A stretch of 62,322 nt of DNA from Cutibacterium sp. (GCF_030525615.1 NZ_JAUNEJ010000009.1:1-62322); one strand, 5' to 3'. Counted from the stretch's first letter, positions 43,100 to 52,713 are shown. Notes: generated by a model from the sequence alone, not told the origin. Translations and numbers: made by a program.

Positions 43100-44389
43100 T
43101 CACCTCAAGCACAACTGCCGCCACAGTTGCTCAACGAGAGGGTCTACCTCCTCCTGGATGAACGAATGACACCACCCTTCAGGCGTGCTCCCGACTAGAA
43201 AAGGAACCCGCCGCAGGGTCGTCTCACCCGTCGTCCACCACAAGGTGCTCAGCGATGGTTCCTCGCCCTGCCGACTCTCAATGAGGGTGGCGCTGCATGG
43301 ACATGCCGACGCCTGCGGCGTAGAGTGCTGCGAACCCATTGGCAACGACGGAGTTGGCAGAAGTGGCCCATGATCGACGATGACGATGTGGGTGCCGTCA
43401 CGAGATAAATGGTGTATCGAGCGATGAGGCCGCGCCTGAGACCGGGTACGCCTCAGTAGTCCCTCATCGGTGATGATACGGGTTTGGCCGGGTTCCAAAA
43501 CCACAGGTTTGCGATCGGTGTCGTCCATGGCGGCCCTCAGGAAGGCAACCGCAGGATCGCACGGGGCTGCGATCCTCTGAATAACCGGAGGAGAATCACC
43601 GGGGACCTCAATAACCTGCGCCACCAGTTCCCCACCCACTTCAGCACTCCACGTCACCGCCGGGCAGTCGCCATTGAAGATGGCAGGATGGCCAGGATGT
43701 CGACGCTCGAGGCTCACACCGCCCCACGCGAAAGCCGCCACGCACTCTTCATCGACTGGAGACAGCCCGGGATCGGCAAGGATACAGCCAGCACTCCACC
43801 AGTCGTCATCGACGACAACACTGGCGAGTCCCAACATCGTGCGCATGACGACAGCACCCTCTTCGCCGCCGTCGATCAACCTATAAGGGCTACGCGGTAC
43901 TGCAACCGTCATGGTGGCAGGGGGCTGGTCTGCGGGTACCGGCAGGTCGATGACATGAGCAACCCACTCGTCATCGCTCGCGGCTATATCCGACGGGTCG
44001 CCTTCCACCTGGTCGGGATCAGTGGGCGTACCGTCCCACTCTGACGGAACCGCTTGTATCAAGGCCTGCAACACAGATGTTGTCGGCGGTTCGACGGCAC
44101 ACCACGGCAAGGCAGGTGCGTCCGAGGGCAAAAGCCGACACCAGTCGTCAGTCCACGCAACCAGCCATGTTCCGTCAGGGCCAAGGAGCACTCCCCCATG
44201 CGCCAGGTAGCCCCCGTCGGCATCCCGCCAGTCGTCCCAGTTGCTGATGACAACGAGGTCGTAGGGGTCGATACTGACTCGACCCCACGGGTGGGTCGAG
44301 GACATCCACGATCCGCCTACTAACCACTCGACACCTGCGATGACAGCGACCGGGTCACTTTCCCACGAAACGATCTTGGGTGTGGTCAT
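43100..44389 (-). CDS. uncharacterised acidic, Trp-rich protein
   Basis: 429 aa from the ATG at 44389 (MTTPKIVSWESDP); in-frame starts up to 10 codons earlier are possible. No signal peptide or membrane helix is visible. It is unusually rich in Trp, Asp and Pro (VISNWDDWRDADGG, LVAWTDDWCRL, TLWWTTGETTLRRVPFLVGSTPEGW) and may contain two or three diverged repeats of a W-rich unit beginning near residues 1, 130 and 260. I do not recognise the family. It sits between rplJL and rpoBC, with its own space on each side (a terminator before, a promoter after). Codon use is like its neighbours. Confidence 0.7.
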   Translation of the reverse strand: MTTPKIVSWESDPVAVIAGVEWLVGGSWMSSTHPWGRVSIDPYDLVVISNWDDWRDADGGYLAHGGVLLGPDGTWLVAWTDDWCRLLPSDAPALPWCAVEPPTTSVLQALIQAVPSEWDGTPTDPDQVEGDPSDIAASDDEWVAHVIDLPVPADQPPATMTVAVPRSPYRLIDGGEEGAVVMRTMLGLASVVVDDDWWSAGCILADPGLSPVDEECVAAFAWGGVSLERRHPGHPAIFNGDCPAVTWSAEVGGELVAQVIEVPGDSPPVIQRIAAPCDPAVAFLRAAMDDTDRKPVVLEPGQTRIITDEGLLRRTRSQARPHRSIHHLSRDGTHIVIVDHGPLLPTPSLPMGSQHSTPQASACPCSATLIESRQGEEPSLSTLWWTTGETTLRRVPFLVGSTPEGWCHSFIQEEVDPLVEQLWRQLCLR

Positions 44390-44442
44390 CGTCGTCACCC
44401 CGCACTCGAAATCCTGCACATCGAGGTATCACCTGGGTGTAC

Positions 44443-44477
44443 GGCGGGGCCTGCCCCCGTAGGGAGCAGACCCCGCC
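44443..44477 (-). terminator. terminator of rplJ-rplL
   Basis: The stem GGCGGGG-c-CTGC / GCAG-a-CCCCGCC lies 17 bp after rplL. Like other hairpins here it lacks a long T tract. It separates ribosomal from downstream transcription. Confidence 0.75.
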
Positions 44478-44494
44478 ATAAGCCAGTCAGATCG

Positions 44495-44887
44495 TCACTT
44501 CAGGGTGACGGTGGCACCGGCAGCCTCGAGGGCCTCCTTGGCCTTCTCGGCGTCCTCCTTCTTGGCCTTCTCGAGAACGGCCTTCGGGGCGCTCTCGACG
44601 AGATCCTTGGCATCCTTCAGGCCGAGGCTGGTGAGGCCACGAACCTCCTTGATGACCTGAATCTTCTTGTCGCCAGCCGACTCGAGGATGACGTCGAACT
44701 CGTCCTTCTCCTCCTCAGCGGCAGCAGCCTCGCCGCCGGCAGCCGGAGCACCGGCAGCAGCGACAGCCACCGGAGCGGCGGCGGAGACGTCGAAGGTCTC
44801 CTCAAACTGCTTCACGAACTCAGAGAGCTCGATGAGGGTCATCTCCTTGAAAGCGTCAAGGAGCTCTTCGTTGCTGAGCTTCGCCAT
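44495..44887 (-). CDS. rplL: 50S ribosomal protein L7/L12
   Basis: 130 aa from [16 protein letters not shown]. An N-terminal dimerisation helix pair, an Ala/Gly/Pro hinge (about residues 36-55) and the C-terminal factor-binding domain ([19 protein letters not shown]) are all present. It forms the flexible stalk with L10. An upstream in-frame extension lies inside rplJ and was dropped. Confidence 0.97.
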   Translation of the reverse strand: MAKLSNEELLDAFKEMTLIELSEFVKQFEETFDVSAAAPVAVAAAGAPAAGGEAAAAEEEKDEFDVILESAGDKKIQVIKEVRGLTSLGLKDAKDLVESAPKAVLEKAKKEDAEKAKEALEAAGATVTLK

Positions 44888-44900
44888 GATGGGCGTCCTT

Positions 44901-45515
44901 TCACTCGTTGGTGTTGTCCTGGGCGGCGGACGCCTCAGGGGTCTCGGTTGTCTTGGTCTCCTGGTCAGAAGCCTCTCCAGCTCCACCGATCACAGACGGA
45001 TCGGCAGCAGCCTTATCCTGCAGAGCGCCAAAGCCACGGGCGGCCTTGGAGGGCAGGGCATTGAAGACCACAGCGGCCTTCGTGAGGTTGGCCTTGAGGC
45101 CGCCGGCGAGCTTAGCGAGGAGGACCTCACGGGACTCGAGATCGGCAAGCTTCTTGACCTGGTCGGCGTCGAGGACGTTGCCGTCCATCACGCCGCCCTT
45201 GATGACCAGGAGCGGGTTGTCCTTTGCGAAGTTCTTCAAACCCTTGGCCACGGAGGCCACGTCACCGTTGATGAAGGCAAGGGCGGTGGGGCCGACGAGC
45301 TGATCGTCAAGTCCCTCGATACCCGCCTCCTTGGCGGCAATGCGGGCGAGGGTGTTCTTCGCAACGGCATAGGTGGCGTCACTCCCCAGTGAACGGCGCA
45401 GGTCCTTGAGCGCCGACACGGAGAGACCGCGGTACTCGGTCAGCACGGTGGCGTCGGCCGAGGAAAACTTCTCCTTCAGCTCGGCGACCGCAGCGACCTT
45501 GTCAGGCCTAGCCAT
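44901..45515 (-). CDS. rplJ: 50S ribosomal protein L10
   Basis: 204 aa from [19 protein letters not shown] with a GGAG site upstream. The rRNA-binding N-terminal domain ([19 protein letters not shown]) and the long stalk helix are followed by an acidic Thr/Glu-rich tail of about 30 residues that E. coli L10 lacks. It anchors the L7/L12 stalk. Confidence 0.96.
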   Translation of the reverse strand: MARPDKVAAVAELKEKFSSADATVLTEYRGLSVSALKDLRRSLGSDATYAVAKNTLARIAAKEAGIEGLDDQLVGPTALAFINGDVASVAKGLKNFAKDNPLLVIKGGVMDGNVLDADQVKKLADLESREVLLAKLAGGLKANLTKAAVVFNALPSKAARGFGALQDKAAADPSVIGGAGEASDQETKTTETPEASAAQDNTNE

Positions 45516-45798
45516 TGGGTCTCCTTCCCACTTCTCGTACGTCATGCTGGCAGCTGAGCTGTCAACACCGGAGCCGTAGGGAGGACACAAGAAAGCCCCG
45601 GTGCACAGGCGCACGACGGGGCAAGAAAATCTCGACGTTCACCTGCGCGGGTCATTCGTCACTCCGAATGCTTGGCGGGAAATCCCGGCCAGCGGTCTAC
45701 GGCAACTCGACAAATATAACTGACCAGCTGCGAGGGACCAAATTGGCAGACGGCCCTACAACCAGACAGCTTTCGAGACCAAGCAGCTTTCACAAATA
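45516..45798 (-). other. rplJ leader
   Basis: About 200 nt of leader between the promoter (listed) and rplJ. In other bacteria L10-L12 autoregulate here; I see complementary segments around 45625-45690 but cannot assign the L10 site with confidence. Confidence 0.45.
45713..45741 (-). promoter_or_regulatory. rplJL promoter
   Basis: On the minus strand, TTGGTC (45741-45736), a 17-bp spacer and TATATT (45718-45713). It lies downstream of the rplKA terminator and gives rplJL independent transcription. Confidence 0.75.
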
Positions 45799-45834
45799 GA
45801 CGGCCCCCGCAACCATGGGGCTGCGGAGGCCGTC
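45799..45834 (-). terminator. terminator of rplK-rplA
   Basis: The stem GACGGCC-CCCGCA / TGCGG-AGGCCGTC lies 18 bp after rplA, followed on the minus strand by TATTTGTG. Confidence 0.8.
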
Positions 45835-45851
45835 GTCAGTTAGTCAGTTGG

Positions 45852-46550
45852 TCACGCTTCGACGCGAGCGGCGGCAGGATCAATCTGCACGCCCGGACCC
45901 ATCGTCGAGGAGACGGTCACCTTGCGAAGGTAACGACCCTTAGTGGCATTCGGCTTGAGACGCAGCACTTCGTCGAGAGCGGCGTAGTAGTTCTCAACCA
46001 GCTTCTCCGGCCCGAAGGAGACCTTTCCGATGAGGAAGTGGAGGTTGGCGTAACGATCAGTGCGGAACTCGATCTTGCCACCCTTGATGTCGGAGACAGC
46101 CTTGGCGACATCCATGGTGACAGTGCCGGTCTTGGGGTTTGGCATCAAGCCGCGCGGACCGAGGACGCGGCCCAGACGGCCGACCTTGCCCATCATGTCC
46201 GGGGTAGCAACCACGGAGTCGAAGTCCAAGTATCCACCCTGGACCTTGGCAATGAGGTCGTCGTCACCGACCTCGTCGGCGCCCGCAGCGCGAGCAGCCT
46301 CGGCCTTCTCACCGGTGGCGAAGACGAGGACCCTTGCCGTCTTGCCAGTGCCGTTGGGAAGGTTGACGGTACCGCGAACCATCTGGTCAGCCTTCTTGGG
46401 GTCTACGCCAAGACGAATGGCCACATCGACAGTCTCGTCGAACTTGGCCGACGCACCGGAAGCAACTAGGGCCAGAGCCTCCTCAGGAGAGTAGAGCTGG
46501 TCGAAGTTCACCTTCTCAGCGGCCGCGCGATATGCCTTACTGCGCTTCAT
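45852..46550 (-). CDS. rplA: 50S ribosomal protein L1
   Basis: 232 aa with [15 protein letters not shown] and the L1 signature [18 protein letters not shown]. It forms the mobile L1 stalk that guides E-site tRNA and in many bacteria represses its own operon. It is 68 bp after rplK. Confidence 0.97.
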   Translation of the reverse strand: MKRSKAYRAAAEKVNFDQLYSPEEALALVASGASAKFDETVDVAIRLGVDPKKADQMVRGTVNLPNGTGKTARVLVFATGEKAEAARAAGADEVGDDDLIAKVQGGYLDFDSVVATPDMMGKVGRLGRVLGPRGLMPNPKTGTVTMDVAKAVSDIKGGKIEFRTDRYANLHFLIGKVSFGPEKLVENYYAALDEVLRLKPNATKGRYLRKVTVSSTMGPGVQIDPAAARVEA

Positions 46551-46618
46551 ATCTGGTTCCTTTCACCAGGTGTGGTGAGGGCAGCGCGTGCCCCTCCACA
46601 AGAATTGTCTGTGGGTTG

Positions 46619-47050
46619 TCAGGCCTCGACCTCGACGCCCATCGAGCGGGCGGTGCCGGCCACGATCTTCATGGCGGCCTCGACGTCGTTGGCATTGAGG
46701 TCGGGCATCTTGGTCTCGGCGATCTCGCGGACCTGATCCTTGCTGATCTTGCCGACCTTGTGAGTCAGCGGATTCTCGGTGCCCTTCTTGATTCCGGCAG
46801 CCTTCTTGATGAGCTCGGCAGCCGGCGGGGTCTTGAGGACGAAGCTGAAGCTGCGGTCCTCGTAGATGGTGATCTCAACCGGGACGACGTTTCCGCGCTG
46901 TCCCTCGGTCTGAGCGTTGTAGGCCTTGCAGAACTCCATGATGTTGACACCATGGGGACCAAGAGCGGTACCAACTGGCGGGGCCGGGGTGGCCTGTCCA
47001 GCCTGGAGAGCGACCTTGACAAGAGCCGCTACTTTCTTCTTAGCAGGCAT
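46619..47050 (-). CDS. rplK: 50S ribosomal protein L11
   Basis: 143 aa from [19 protein letters not shown], with [19 protein letters not shown] and the C-terminal [17 protein letters not shown]. It belongs to the GTPase-associated centre and is the thiostrepton target. A longer in-frame start upstream overlaps the promoter and was not used. Confidence 0.97.
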   Translation of the reverse strand: MPAKKKVAALVKVALQAGQATPAPPVGTALGPHGVNIMEFCKAYNAQTEGQRGNVVPVEITIYEDRSFSFVLKTPPAAELIKKAAGIKKGTENPLTHKVGKISKDQVREIAETKMPDLNANDVEAAMKIVAGTARSMGVEVEA

Positions 47051-47142
47051 TGATGGGTCCTTCTTTCGGTGGTGACGACATCGGTTGATGCCGTCAATGC
47101 GCGTCCGGCGTGACGAGCGTCCGGACACAGACGCACCGGCCA

Positions 47143-47171
47143 AGTCTAAGCAACTCGGCCGGTGGCGCCAA
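47143..47171 (-). promoter_or_regulatory. rplKA promoter
   Basis: On the minus strand, TTGGCG (47171-47166), a 17-bp spacer and TAGACT (47148-47143). It starts only 8 bp beyond the nusG stop codon. Confidence 0.65.
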
Positions 47172-47179
47172 AATCACAG

Positions 47180-48079
47180 TCAGATCTTCGCGATCTGGTT
47201 GAACTCCAGGTCCACCGGGGTGGAACGCCCGAGGATCTCGACCAAGGCCTTGACGCGCTGGTTGTTGGTATTGATCTCAGTGATCTGAGCCGGCACTCCA
47301 GCAAATGGACCATCGGTGATCTGAACCGACTCACCAACTTCGTAATCAGCAACCTCAACCTTGGGCTTGGCCTTGGGCGAGGGAGCCTTATCGGCATTCT
47401 GGTGGTTGACCTTAGCGATCACCGACGGGGTGAGCATCTTGACGACCTCGTCGAAAGTCAGCGGGATCGGGGTAGCGGACTGGCCGACAAATCCGGTCAC
47501 TGACGGAGTGTGTCGCACAATGCCCCACGAGTCGTCAGTCAGGTCCATACGCACCAGCACGTAACCGGGCAGGTACACCCTGGTGATGGTGCGGCGGGTG
47601 CCGTTACGGATCTCCACAACCTCTTCGGTGGGGACGACCGTCTCAAAGATGTAGTCCTCCATGTTGAAGTTCTGCACCCGGGCGTCAAGGTTCTGCTTCA
47701 CCTTGTTCTCCATGCCGGAGTAGGTGTGCAGCACGTACCACTCGCCAAACTTCGAGGACAGTTCGTCGCGCAGCTCCTCGATAGCGGCGTCAACGGCATC
47801 CTGATTGCCAACCTCTGCTGGCTCGTCCTCCTCGGACTTCTCCTCGTCGTCTGCCGCCTGGCCGATACCGAGGTTCCGGGCGATGTCGTCATCCGAGGCT
47901 TCCTCGGACTTGTCGTCACCAAAGTCGAGGTTGATCTCCGGTTCTTTGGTGGAGTCCTCCTCGCCGAGGTCTCCAAGGTCGATCTCGACCTCGTCCTTCT
48001 TCTCGGTCTCGTCGGGGGTCAACGCGTCGAGGTTGATCTCTACGTCGTCGTTCTCGCTGAAATGGGGGCTGTCAGTCAC
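47180..48079 (-). CDS. nusG: transcription termination/antitermination factor NusG
   Basis: 299 aa. The NGN domain (about 110-220: [33 protein letters not shown]) and the C-terminal KOW domain (about 245-299: [18 protein letters not shown]) are normal. About 105 N-terminal residues are an acidic extension with three related units ([36 protein letters not shown]). Acidic extensions are common in actinobacterial NusG; the triple unit is notable. It binds RNA polymerase and S10 or Rho. Confidence 0.95.
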   Translation of the reverse strand: MTDSPHFSENDDVEINLDALTPDETEKKDEVEIDLGDLGEEDSTKEPEINLDFGDDKSEEASDDDIARNLGIGQAADDEEKSEEDEPAEVGNQDAVDAAIEELRDELSSKFGEWYVLHTYSGMENKVKQNLDARVQNFNMEDYIFETVVPTEEVVEIRNGTRRTITRVYLPGYVLVRMDLTDDSWGIVRHTPSVTGFVGQSATPIPLTFDEVVKMLTPSVIAKVNHQNADKAPSPKAKPKVEVADYEVGESVQITDGPFAGVPAQITEINTNNQRVKALVEILGRSTPVDLEFNQIAKI

Positions 48080-48102
48080 AGGTCAATTCTCCAAGGTGAT
48101 CG

Positions 48103-48720
48103 TCAGTTGCCAAAGAGCTTAATGATGATCCATCCGAAGAGGACGTCCAAGCCACTGACGTAAGCGATGATGAGCAGAACGAAAATGAGGACGACGAGGA
48201 AGTACTGGCCCAGCTCGTCGCCGGTAGGCCATTTAACCTTGCGCAGCTCGGCAACCGACTGCTTGGTAAACGTCACCGGACCGGTGCGGTGTTTGCGCTC
48301 TTCAGCAGACTTCTGCTTGCTGGCTTGTTTGCGGACGGGAGCCTTGGTCAACTTGCGCTTAGGTTTACGACCATCCGGCTTATCGGCGGGCTTCTCGTCA
48401 GAGTTGTCCTGGGAGTCCTGACGCTCCGGCATACCGCGACGAGCCGGCTTACCGGCGGCGTCCTTCTTGCGCACCGGGCGGCTGGAGCGAGCTGATGTGG
48501 CGGCCTTCTCGGCCTCCTGGAGCTGCTCGGGATCGTCGATCCCCCCGTCTTTCGGATCGGTCTTGTCGGGGGTCGTCAGCTCCTCGGCTTGGGGGTCGAC
48601 GACATCGTAATCCTCAGCCTCCGGAAGGTTCCGGGATGCGAGGTCCTCTCCCCTCGGAGCCAGCTCGCCCTCGACGGAAGGATCTTCTCCGTCGCTGAGG
48701 TTTCGCTTCTCGTCGGTCAC
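48103..48720 (-). CDS. secE: preprotein translocase subunit SecE
   Basis: 205 aa. Only the last 60 residues are SecE-like: the amphipathic TKQSVAELRKVKWPTGDEL and one membrane helix (FLVVLIFVLLIIAYVSGLDV). About 140 charged residues precede it, acidic first and then Arg/Lys-rich; this is far longer than typical actinobacterial SecE. It clamps SecY in the translocon. The secE-nusG-rplK-rplA order is conserved. Confidence 0.93.
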   Translation of the reverse strand: MTDEKRNLSDGEDPSVEGELAPRGEDLASRNLPEAEDYDVVDPQAEELTTPDKTDPKDGGIDDPEQLQEAEKAATSARSSRPVRKKDAAGKPARRGMPERQDSQDNSDEKPADKPDGRKPKRKLTKAPVRKQASKQKSAEERKHRTGPVTFTKQSVAELRKVKWPTGDELGQYFLVVLIFVLLIIAYVSGLDVLFGWIIIKLFGN

Positions 48721-48813
48721 GCTGTTCCTTCGGGTCCTGCCTGACGGTTGGTGCCGTGGATCAGGACTTCGCCACGGCTACGCAACAGGGTTTCGCCCCG
48801 CGCATGCGTCTCG

Positions 48814-48886
<73 letters not shown>

Positions 48887-49043
48887 TCGGCGTCGCCCGG
48901 GTGGCAACGCCAGCACAGGGAGTATAGGAGAGAATTCGGTCTCGCGTCGAATCAGGCCCGCAAACCTTGCCCGAGATTCCCCTACTTGCCATGCACCTCG
49001 CCAGCATCACCGACCCCATCCGCCTCGTGATCCCAGTGTCACC

Positions 49044-49076
49044 GGCCCCATACCTTTCTTGACCGGGTACGGGGCC
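49044..49076 (-). terminator. stem-loop after the aminotransferase
   Basis: Arms GGCCCC-a-TACC and GGTA-c-GGGGCC lie 23 bp beyond the aminotransferase stop codon. Confidence 0.7.
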
Positions 49077-49099
49077 ACCACAAGGGGTTTAGGGCTAGC

Positions 49100-50365
49100 T
49101 CAGGCGGCCAGAAGCTTCTCCGTGGCCGCCAGCAAGACACAGGTCGAGACACCTTCCATGGCTTCCCTCAGTTCATCCATACCGGGGAATGACGGAGCCA
49201 GCCGAATAGTGCGATCGTGCGGATCATGATGAAGCGGGTGGGACGCTCCGGCCGGAGTCAAGGCGATACCGGCTTCCTTGGCCAAGGACACCACTCGAGA
49301 AGCTGTGCCATCCATGACGTCAAGGGTGATGAAATAACCGCCGCTCGGGTGGGTCCAGGTGGCGACATCGCGACCGCCGAGCCGACTGGTAAGAATCTCG
49401 TCGACCAGCGCGAACTTCGGGGCGAGAATCTTGCGATGGGCGCGCATGAGTTGACGAACGCCCTCAGCGTCACCCAAGTACTGCGCATGACGCAGCTGGT
49501 TGACCTTGTCAGGGCCAATCGAGCGAATCGCCGCGTGTCCCAGATACCACTCCAGGTTAGCTTTGGACGAGGCCAAGAACGAGACACCGTCACCAGCGAA
49601 GGTGATCTTGGAGGTCGAAGCGAGTTCGAAGACACGATCCGGGTTACCGGCCTCTTCAGCCCACTGCAGCACCGGCAGCGGCGCAGGTTCGGTGTCGGTG
49701 AGGTGGTGCAGGGCATAGGCGTTGTCCCACCAGATACGGAAATCGGGGGCGGCGGGCATGGACACCAAGGCGCGAACGGTCTGCTCGTCATAGACGACAC
49801 CATTCGGGTTAGCGTACATCGGCACTACCCACATACCCTTGACCGACGGGTCGGCAGCCAACTTGGCCACCTCGTCAACGTCGGGGCCGTGCTCGCCCAG
49901 CTCCACCGGAATCATCTCGATGCTCAGATGCTCACAGATGGCGAAGTGACGGTCGTAGCCGGGCACCGGAGCGATGAACTTGACGTTCTGGCCACACCAC
50001 GGCTTTTCCCCAGCAACGCCATGGACGAAAGCGAACATGGCCAGATCGTGCATGATCGACAAGCTGGAGTTGTCGGCGGCAATGATGTGGTCGACGTCGA
50101 CGCCCAGCAGGTCACCGAAGATACGGCGAATCTCTGGGAGGCCGCGGTTACCGCCGTAATTGCGAACGTCCTGACCGTCCTCGGCATGGGAGGGGACATC
50201 AATCTTCAGCAGATCCGCATTGAGGTCGAGCTGTTCCGGAGAAGGCTTGCCGCGGGTGATGTTCAGCGAGACACCACGAGCGACGAGCTTGCCATGCTCG
50301 CTACTCAACTGCTCGTGCAGGGTGGACAGATCATCGTGGGACAAGTCGGTCAACGGAGTCGTCAT
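49100..50365 (-). CDS. aspartate aminotransferase, AspT-type (class I/II)
   Basis: 421 aa. It matches the actinobacterial aspartate aminotransferase subgroup (Asp_aminotransf): GVSLNITRGKPSPEQLDL at the N-terminus, ANPNGVVYDE for cofactor and substrate contacts, and ELASTSKITFAGDGVSF with the PLP-binding Lys at about residue 251. It transfers amino groups between aspartate and 2-oxoglutarate in the cytosol. It lies 85 bp after murB on the same strand. Confidence 0.9.
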   Translation of the reverse strand: MTTPLTDLSHDDLSTLHEQLSSEHGKLVARGVSLNITRGKPSPEQLDLNADLLKIDVPSHAEDGQDVRNYGGNRGLPEIRRIFGDLLGVDVDHIIAADNSSLSIMHDLAMFAFVHGVAGEKPWCGQNVKFIAPVPGYDRHFAICEHLSIEMIPVELGEHGPDVDEVAKLAADPSVKGMWVVPMYANPNGVVYDEQTVRALVSMPAAPDFRIWWDNAYALHHLTDTEPAPLPVLQWAEEAGNPDRVFELASTSKITFAGDGVSFLASSKANLEWYLGHAAIRSIGPDKVNQLRHAQYLGDAEGVRQLMRAHRKILAPKFALVDEILTSRLGGRDVATWTHPSGGYFITLDVMDGTASRVVSLAKEAGIALTPAGASHPLHHDPHDRTIRLAPSFPGMDELREAMEGVSTCVLLAATEKLLAA

Positions 50366-50449
50366 AGTCCAATGATGGCCCCTGCACCCACCTGGACGCT
50401 AGGCAACCCCACGATACGAAATTGGGTGGCCTAGATATCTGTGCCAGCC

Positions 50450-51580
50450 TCAGACAGCACAACCGACAAGACGCGGTTCGGGCACCAATGTGATGCCATA
50501 TGCGTCGCGAACCCCGGCAATGACGGTACGTGCCAAAGCGATGAGGTCCTCAGAGCTGGCACCGCCCCGATTGGTCAGGGCCAGCACGTGTTTGGTCGAC
50601 AAGCTCGCTGGAGATTCTTCGGACACCTTGAACCCTTTACCGAACCCTGCGTGGTCGATCAACCATGCGGCGCTCGTCTTCACTCGACCGTCAGGCTGGG
50701 GAAAGGCCGGAGCACCCTCAGGGACGTCCTCGGAAGCGACCAGAGGGTTGGTGAAGAAAGACCCTGCACTCCAGGAGTCGTGGTCGTCGGGATTGAGAAC
50801 CATCCCCTTACCCCCGCGCACCTTCAACACCGCCTGGCGGACCTTGGACGTGTCGACCCTCTCACCCGGCTCAACCCCAAGACGACGCGCCAGCTCGGCA
50901 TAGCGGACCGGCAGCGACCGGGTACCGAGGTTGAACTGCATTGTGACATCCAAGACGACATATCGGTCCGGCTCGGTCTTGAACCGGCTGGTGCGATATC
51001 CAAAACCGCACTGGTCAGCGGTAAAGGTGCGCTGGGTGTCATCGACCCGGTCCCAGGTGCGCACCCGAGCGATGAACTCACAGACCTCGACACCATAAGC
51101 GCCGACATTCTGGATGGGAGTCGAGCCAACCAGGCCGGGAATACCGGAGAGGAACTCCGGACCAATCCACTCCTGCTCGATGGCGTGGACAACGAACTCA
51201 TCCCACACCTGCCCGGCGGCAACCGTGACCAGCGCACCGCCACATGACGAAACTTCTGCAGACAATCCGGAGGTCCCGACGCGCACCACGGTGCCGTCGA
51301 ATCCGTCATCACCCACCAGAACATTGGACCCACCGCCAAGCACCAGGCACGGCTCGCCACGGCCATCACAGTCTCGGACGGTCTGTAGTAGCTCGTCATT
51401 GGTCTTCGCGATGACGAGGTGACGTGCCGGGCCGCCTACCCGCAACGTCGTCAATGGAGCGAGTGGGACGTCATCCCCGCCAGTCAGGGTGGTCGTGGTA
51501 CCAATCGCCTCGTGATGGATGGTGCTGCAGGCCTCGGTGGGATCGTCGTCCTCATACGGCCCGATGATGGTGGTACTCAC
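50450..51580 (-). CDS. murB: UDP-N-acetylmuramate dehydrogenase
   Basis: 376 aa. FAD-binding LGGGSNVLVGDDGFDG and IPGLVGSTPIQNVGAYG, and C-terminal domain GSFFTNPLV, KTSAAWLIDHAGF. It completes UDP-MurNAc synthesis for peptidoglycan using NADPH. Its start overlaps the preceding dehydratase gene's stop by 4 bases, a coupling conserved as adjacency in actinobacteria. Confidence 0.95.
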   Translation of the reverse strand: MSTTIIGPYEDDDPTEACSTIHHEAIGTTTTLTGGDDVPLAPLTTLRVGGPARHLVIAKTNDELLQTVRDCDGRGEPCLVLGGGSNVLVGDDGFDGTVVRVGTSGLSAEVSSCGGALVTVAAGQVWDEFVVHAIEQEWIGPEFLSGIPGLVGSTPIQNVGAYGVEVCEFIARVRTWDRVDDTQRTFTADQCGFGYRTSRFKTEPDRYVVLDVTMQFNLGTRSLPVRYAELARRLGVEPGERVDTSKVRQAVLKVRGGKGMVLNPDDHDSWSAGSFFTNPLVASEDVPEGAPAFPQPDGRVKTSAAWLIDHAGFGKGFKVSEESPASLSTKHVLALTNRGGASSEDLIALARTVIAGVRDAYGITLVPEPRLVGCAV

Positions 51581-51993
51581 TGCTCCTCCTGCCTGACGAC
51601 GACCTCAACTCGTCCGAGTACGGACTGTCCGCCGCACCTAACGTCAACTCCGAGGGTCGCGGTGCCGTCGGCAACCGTGCGCACTGTGGCAGAAACCTCA
51701 ATGGACGTGCCCTCTTTAGTGTCAGGCACCAACACCGGTCGGGTGAACCGAGCTCGCTGGGACATCACGTGCTCGGGTCCGCCGACCCACGCAATGACAG
51801 CACCCAAGGCCGCCCCCATCGTCCACATGCCGTGGGCAATGACACCGGCCATTCCGGCCTCGCGGGCCGCACGGTCGCTGTGGTGAATGGGATTGAAATC
51901 CCCGGACGCACCTGCGTATCGGACCAAGGTGGTCCGAGTCACGCCAATAGTCCGCGGCCCGAATGTCTGACCTTCCGTCAGATGGACGCTCAT
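51577..51993 (-). CDS. MaoC-like dehydratase, HadB-like
   Basis: 138 aa hot-dog fold. The hydratase motif YAGASGDFNPIHHSDRAAREAGM supplies catalytic Asp and His, and GVIAHGMWTMG follows. It is the homologue of mycobacterial HadB, the catalytic subunit of the (3R)-hydroxyacyl-ACP dehydratase. It overlaps both neighbours by 4 bases. Propionibacteria make no mycolic acids, so the substrate is probably an ordinary or branched fatty-acyl intermediate (inference). Confidence 0.88.
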   Translation of the reverse strand: MSVHLTEGQTFGPRTIGVTRTTLVRYAGASGDFNPIHHSDRAAREAGMAGVIAHGMWTMGAALGAVIAWVGGPEHVMSQRARFTRPVLVPDTKEGTSIEVSATVRTVADGTATLGVDVRCGGQSVLGRVEVVVRQEEQ

Positions 51994-52418
51994 GCGTCAA
52001 TTCCCGGACGGGTATGCCACAGGGTCGAGGTGGCGTTGCCCAGGTGCTCGCCATTAACGTGATCCAGCGACACATCAATGCCGATGATGTCAGTGTTCCC
52101 CCGGGTACGAACCGAGGTAATCGTCAACGTCGAGGTGACCTCGTCACCCTTGTGAAGCGGGCGAATCCAGTTGAAGGACTGGTCGGTGTGAATCATGTGC
52201 TCTAGCTGGAGACCAAGCCGCTCATCGTCAAATAACGCCTCCCACGCCCGCGACGCCAGCACCATGGCGAATGTCGGCGGTGCAATCGGGTCATCACCCC
52301 GGTAGGCCGGAGCAGTGTCACCCAGGGCGGTGGCAAGCTCCCGGATCTTCTCCGCAGTAACGAGGTAAGGGTCTGTTGTCGGATACGTACGTCCGACGTC
52401 ATCGGGAGTGATCGGCAT
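51990..52418 (-). CDS. MaoC-like N-terminal dehydratase partner, HadA-like
   Basis: 142 aa from MPITPDDVGRTYPTTDPYLV; longer starts upstream are not family-like. It is a FAS1_DH-type hot-dog subunit lacking the catalytic D/H motif, with PPTFAMVLASRAW and HTDQSFNWIRPLHKGDEV. In mycobacteria HadA pairs with HadB to bind the acyl chain. The gene order with rpmG upstream and hadB-murB downstream is the actinobacterial one. Confidence 0.88.
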   Translation of the reverse strand: MPITPDDVGRTYPTTDPYLVTAEKIRELATALGDTAPAYRGDDPIAPPTFAMVLASRAWEALFDDERLGLQLEHMIHTDQSFNWIRPLHKGDEVTSTLTITSVRTRGNTDIIGIDVSLDHVNGEHLGNATSTLWHTRPGIDA

Positions 52419-52486
52419 ACTTATCAGGCTATCCCAAGGCTGCGATGAGGCCACCCCAGACCCCCGCGACGAATGTGAACACAACA

Positions 52487-52516
52487 ACGAGGAGCCACCA
52501 TCAGGCGGCCCCTCGT
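52487..52516 (-). terminator. terminator of rpmG
   Basis: Stem ACGAGG-a-GCC / GGC-c-CCTCGT, then a T-rich TTGTTGTGTTC on the minus strand, 26 bp after rpmG. The hadA-like gene therefore probably has its own start site. Confidence 0.7.
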
Positions 52517-52542
52517 CAACGTTTTAGATCGAAACCCCGAAA

Positions 52543-52713
52543 TCAGCGAGTCTCGCGATGCGCAGTGTGCTTATGGCAACGCGGGCAGAACTTCGAAAGC
52601 TCCATACGATCAGGGTTATTGCGACGATTCTTCTTGGTGATGTAGTTGCGCTCCTTGCACTCGGTGCAGGCGAGCGTGATCTTCGGGCGAACGTCGCCGG
52701 ACTTCTTGGCCAT
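52543..52713 (-). CDS. rpmG: 50S ribosomal protein L33, zinc-binding type
   Basis: 56 aa from [18 protein letters not shown]. Two CxxC pairs (CTEC, CPRC) show the zinc-binding C+ form, so the cell may have a zinc-free paralogue elsewhere. It is downstream of the tRNA-Met gene. Confidence 0.96.
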   Translation of the reverse strand: MAKKSGDVRPKITLACTECKERNYITKKNRRNNPDRMELSKFCPRCHKHTAHRETR

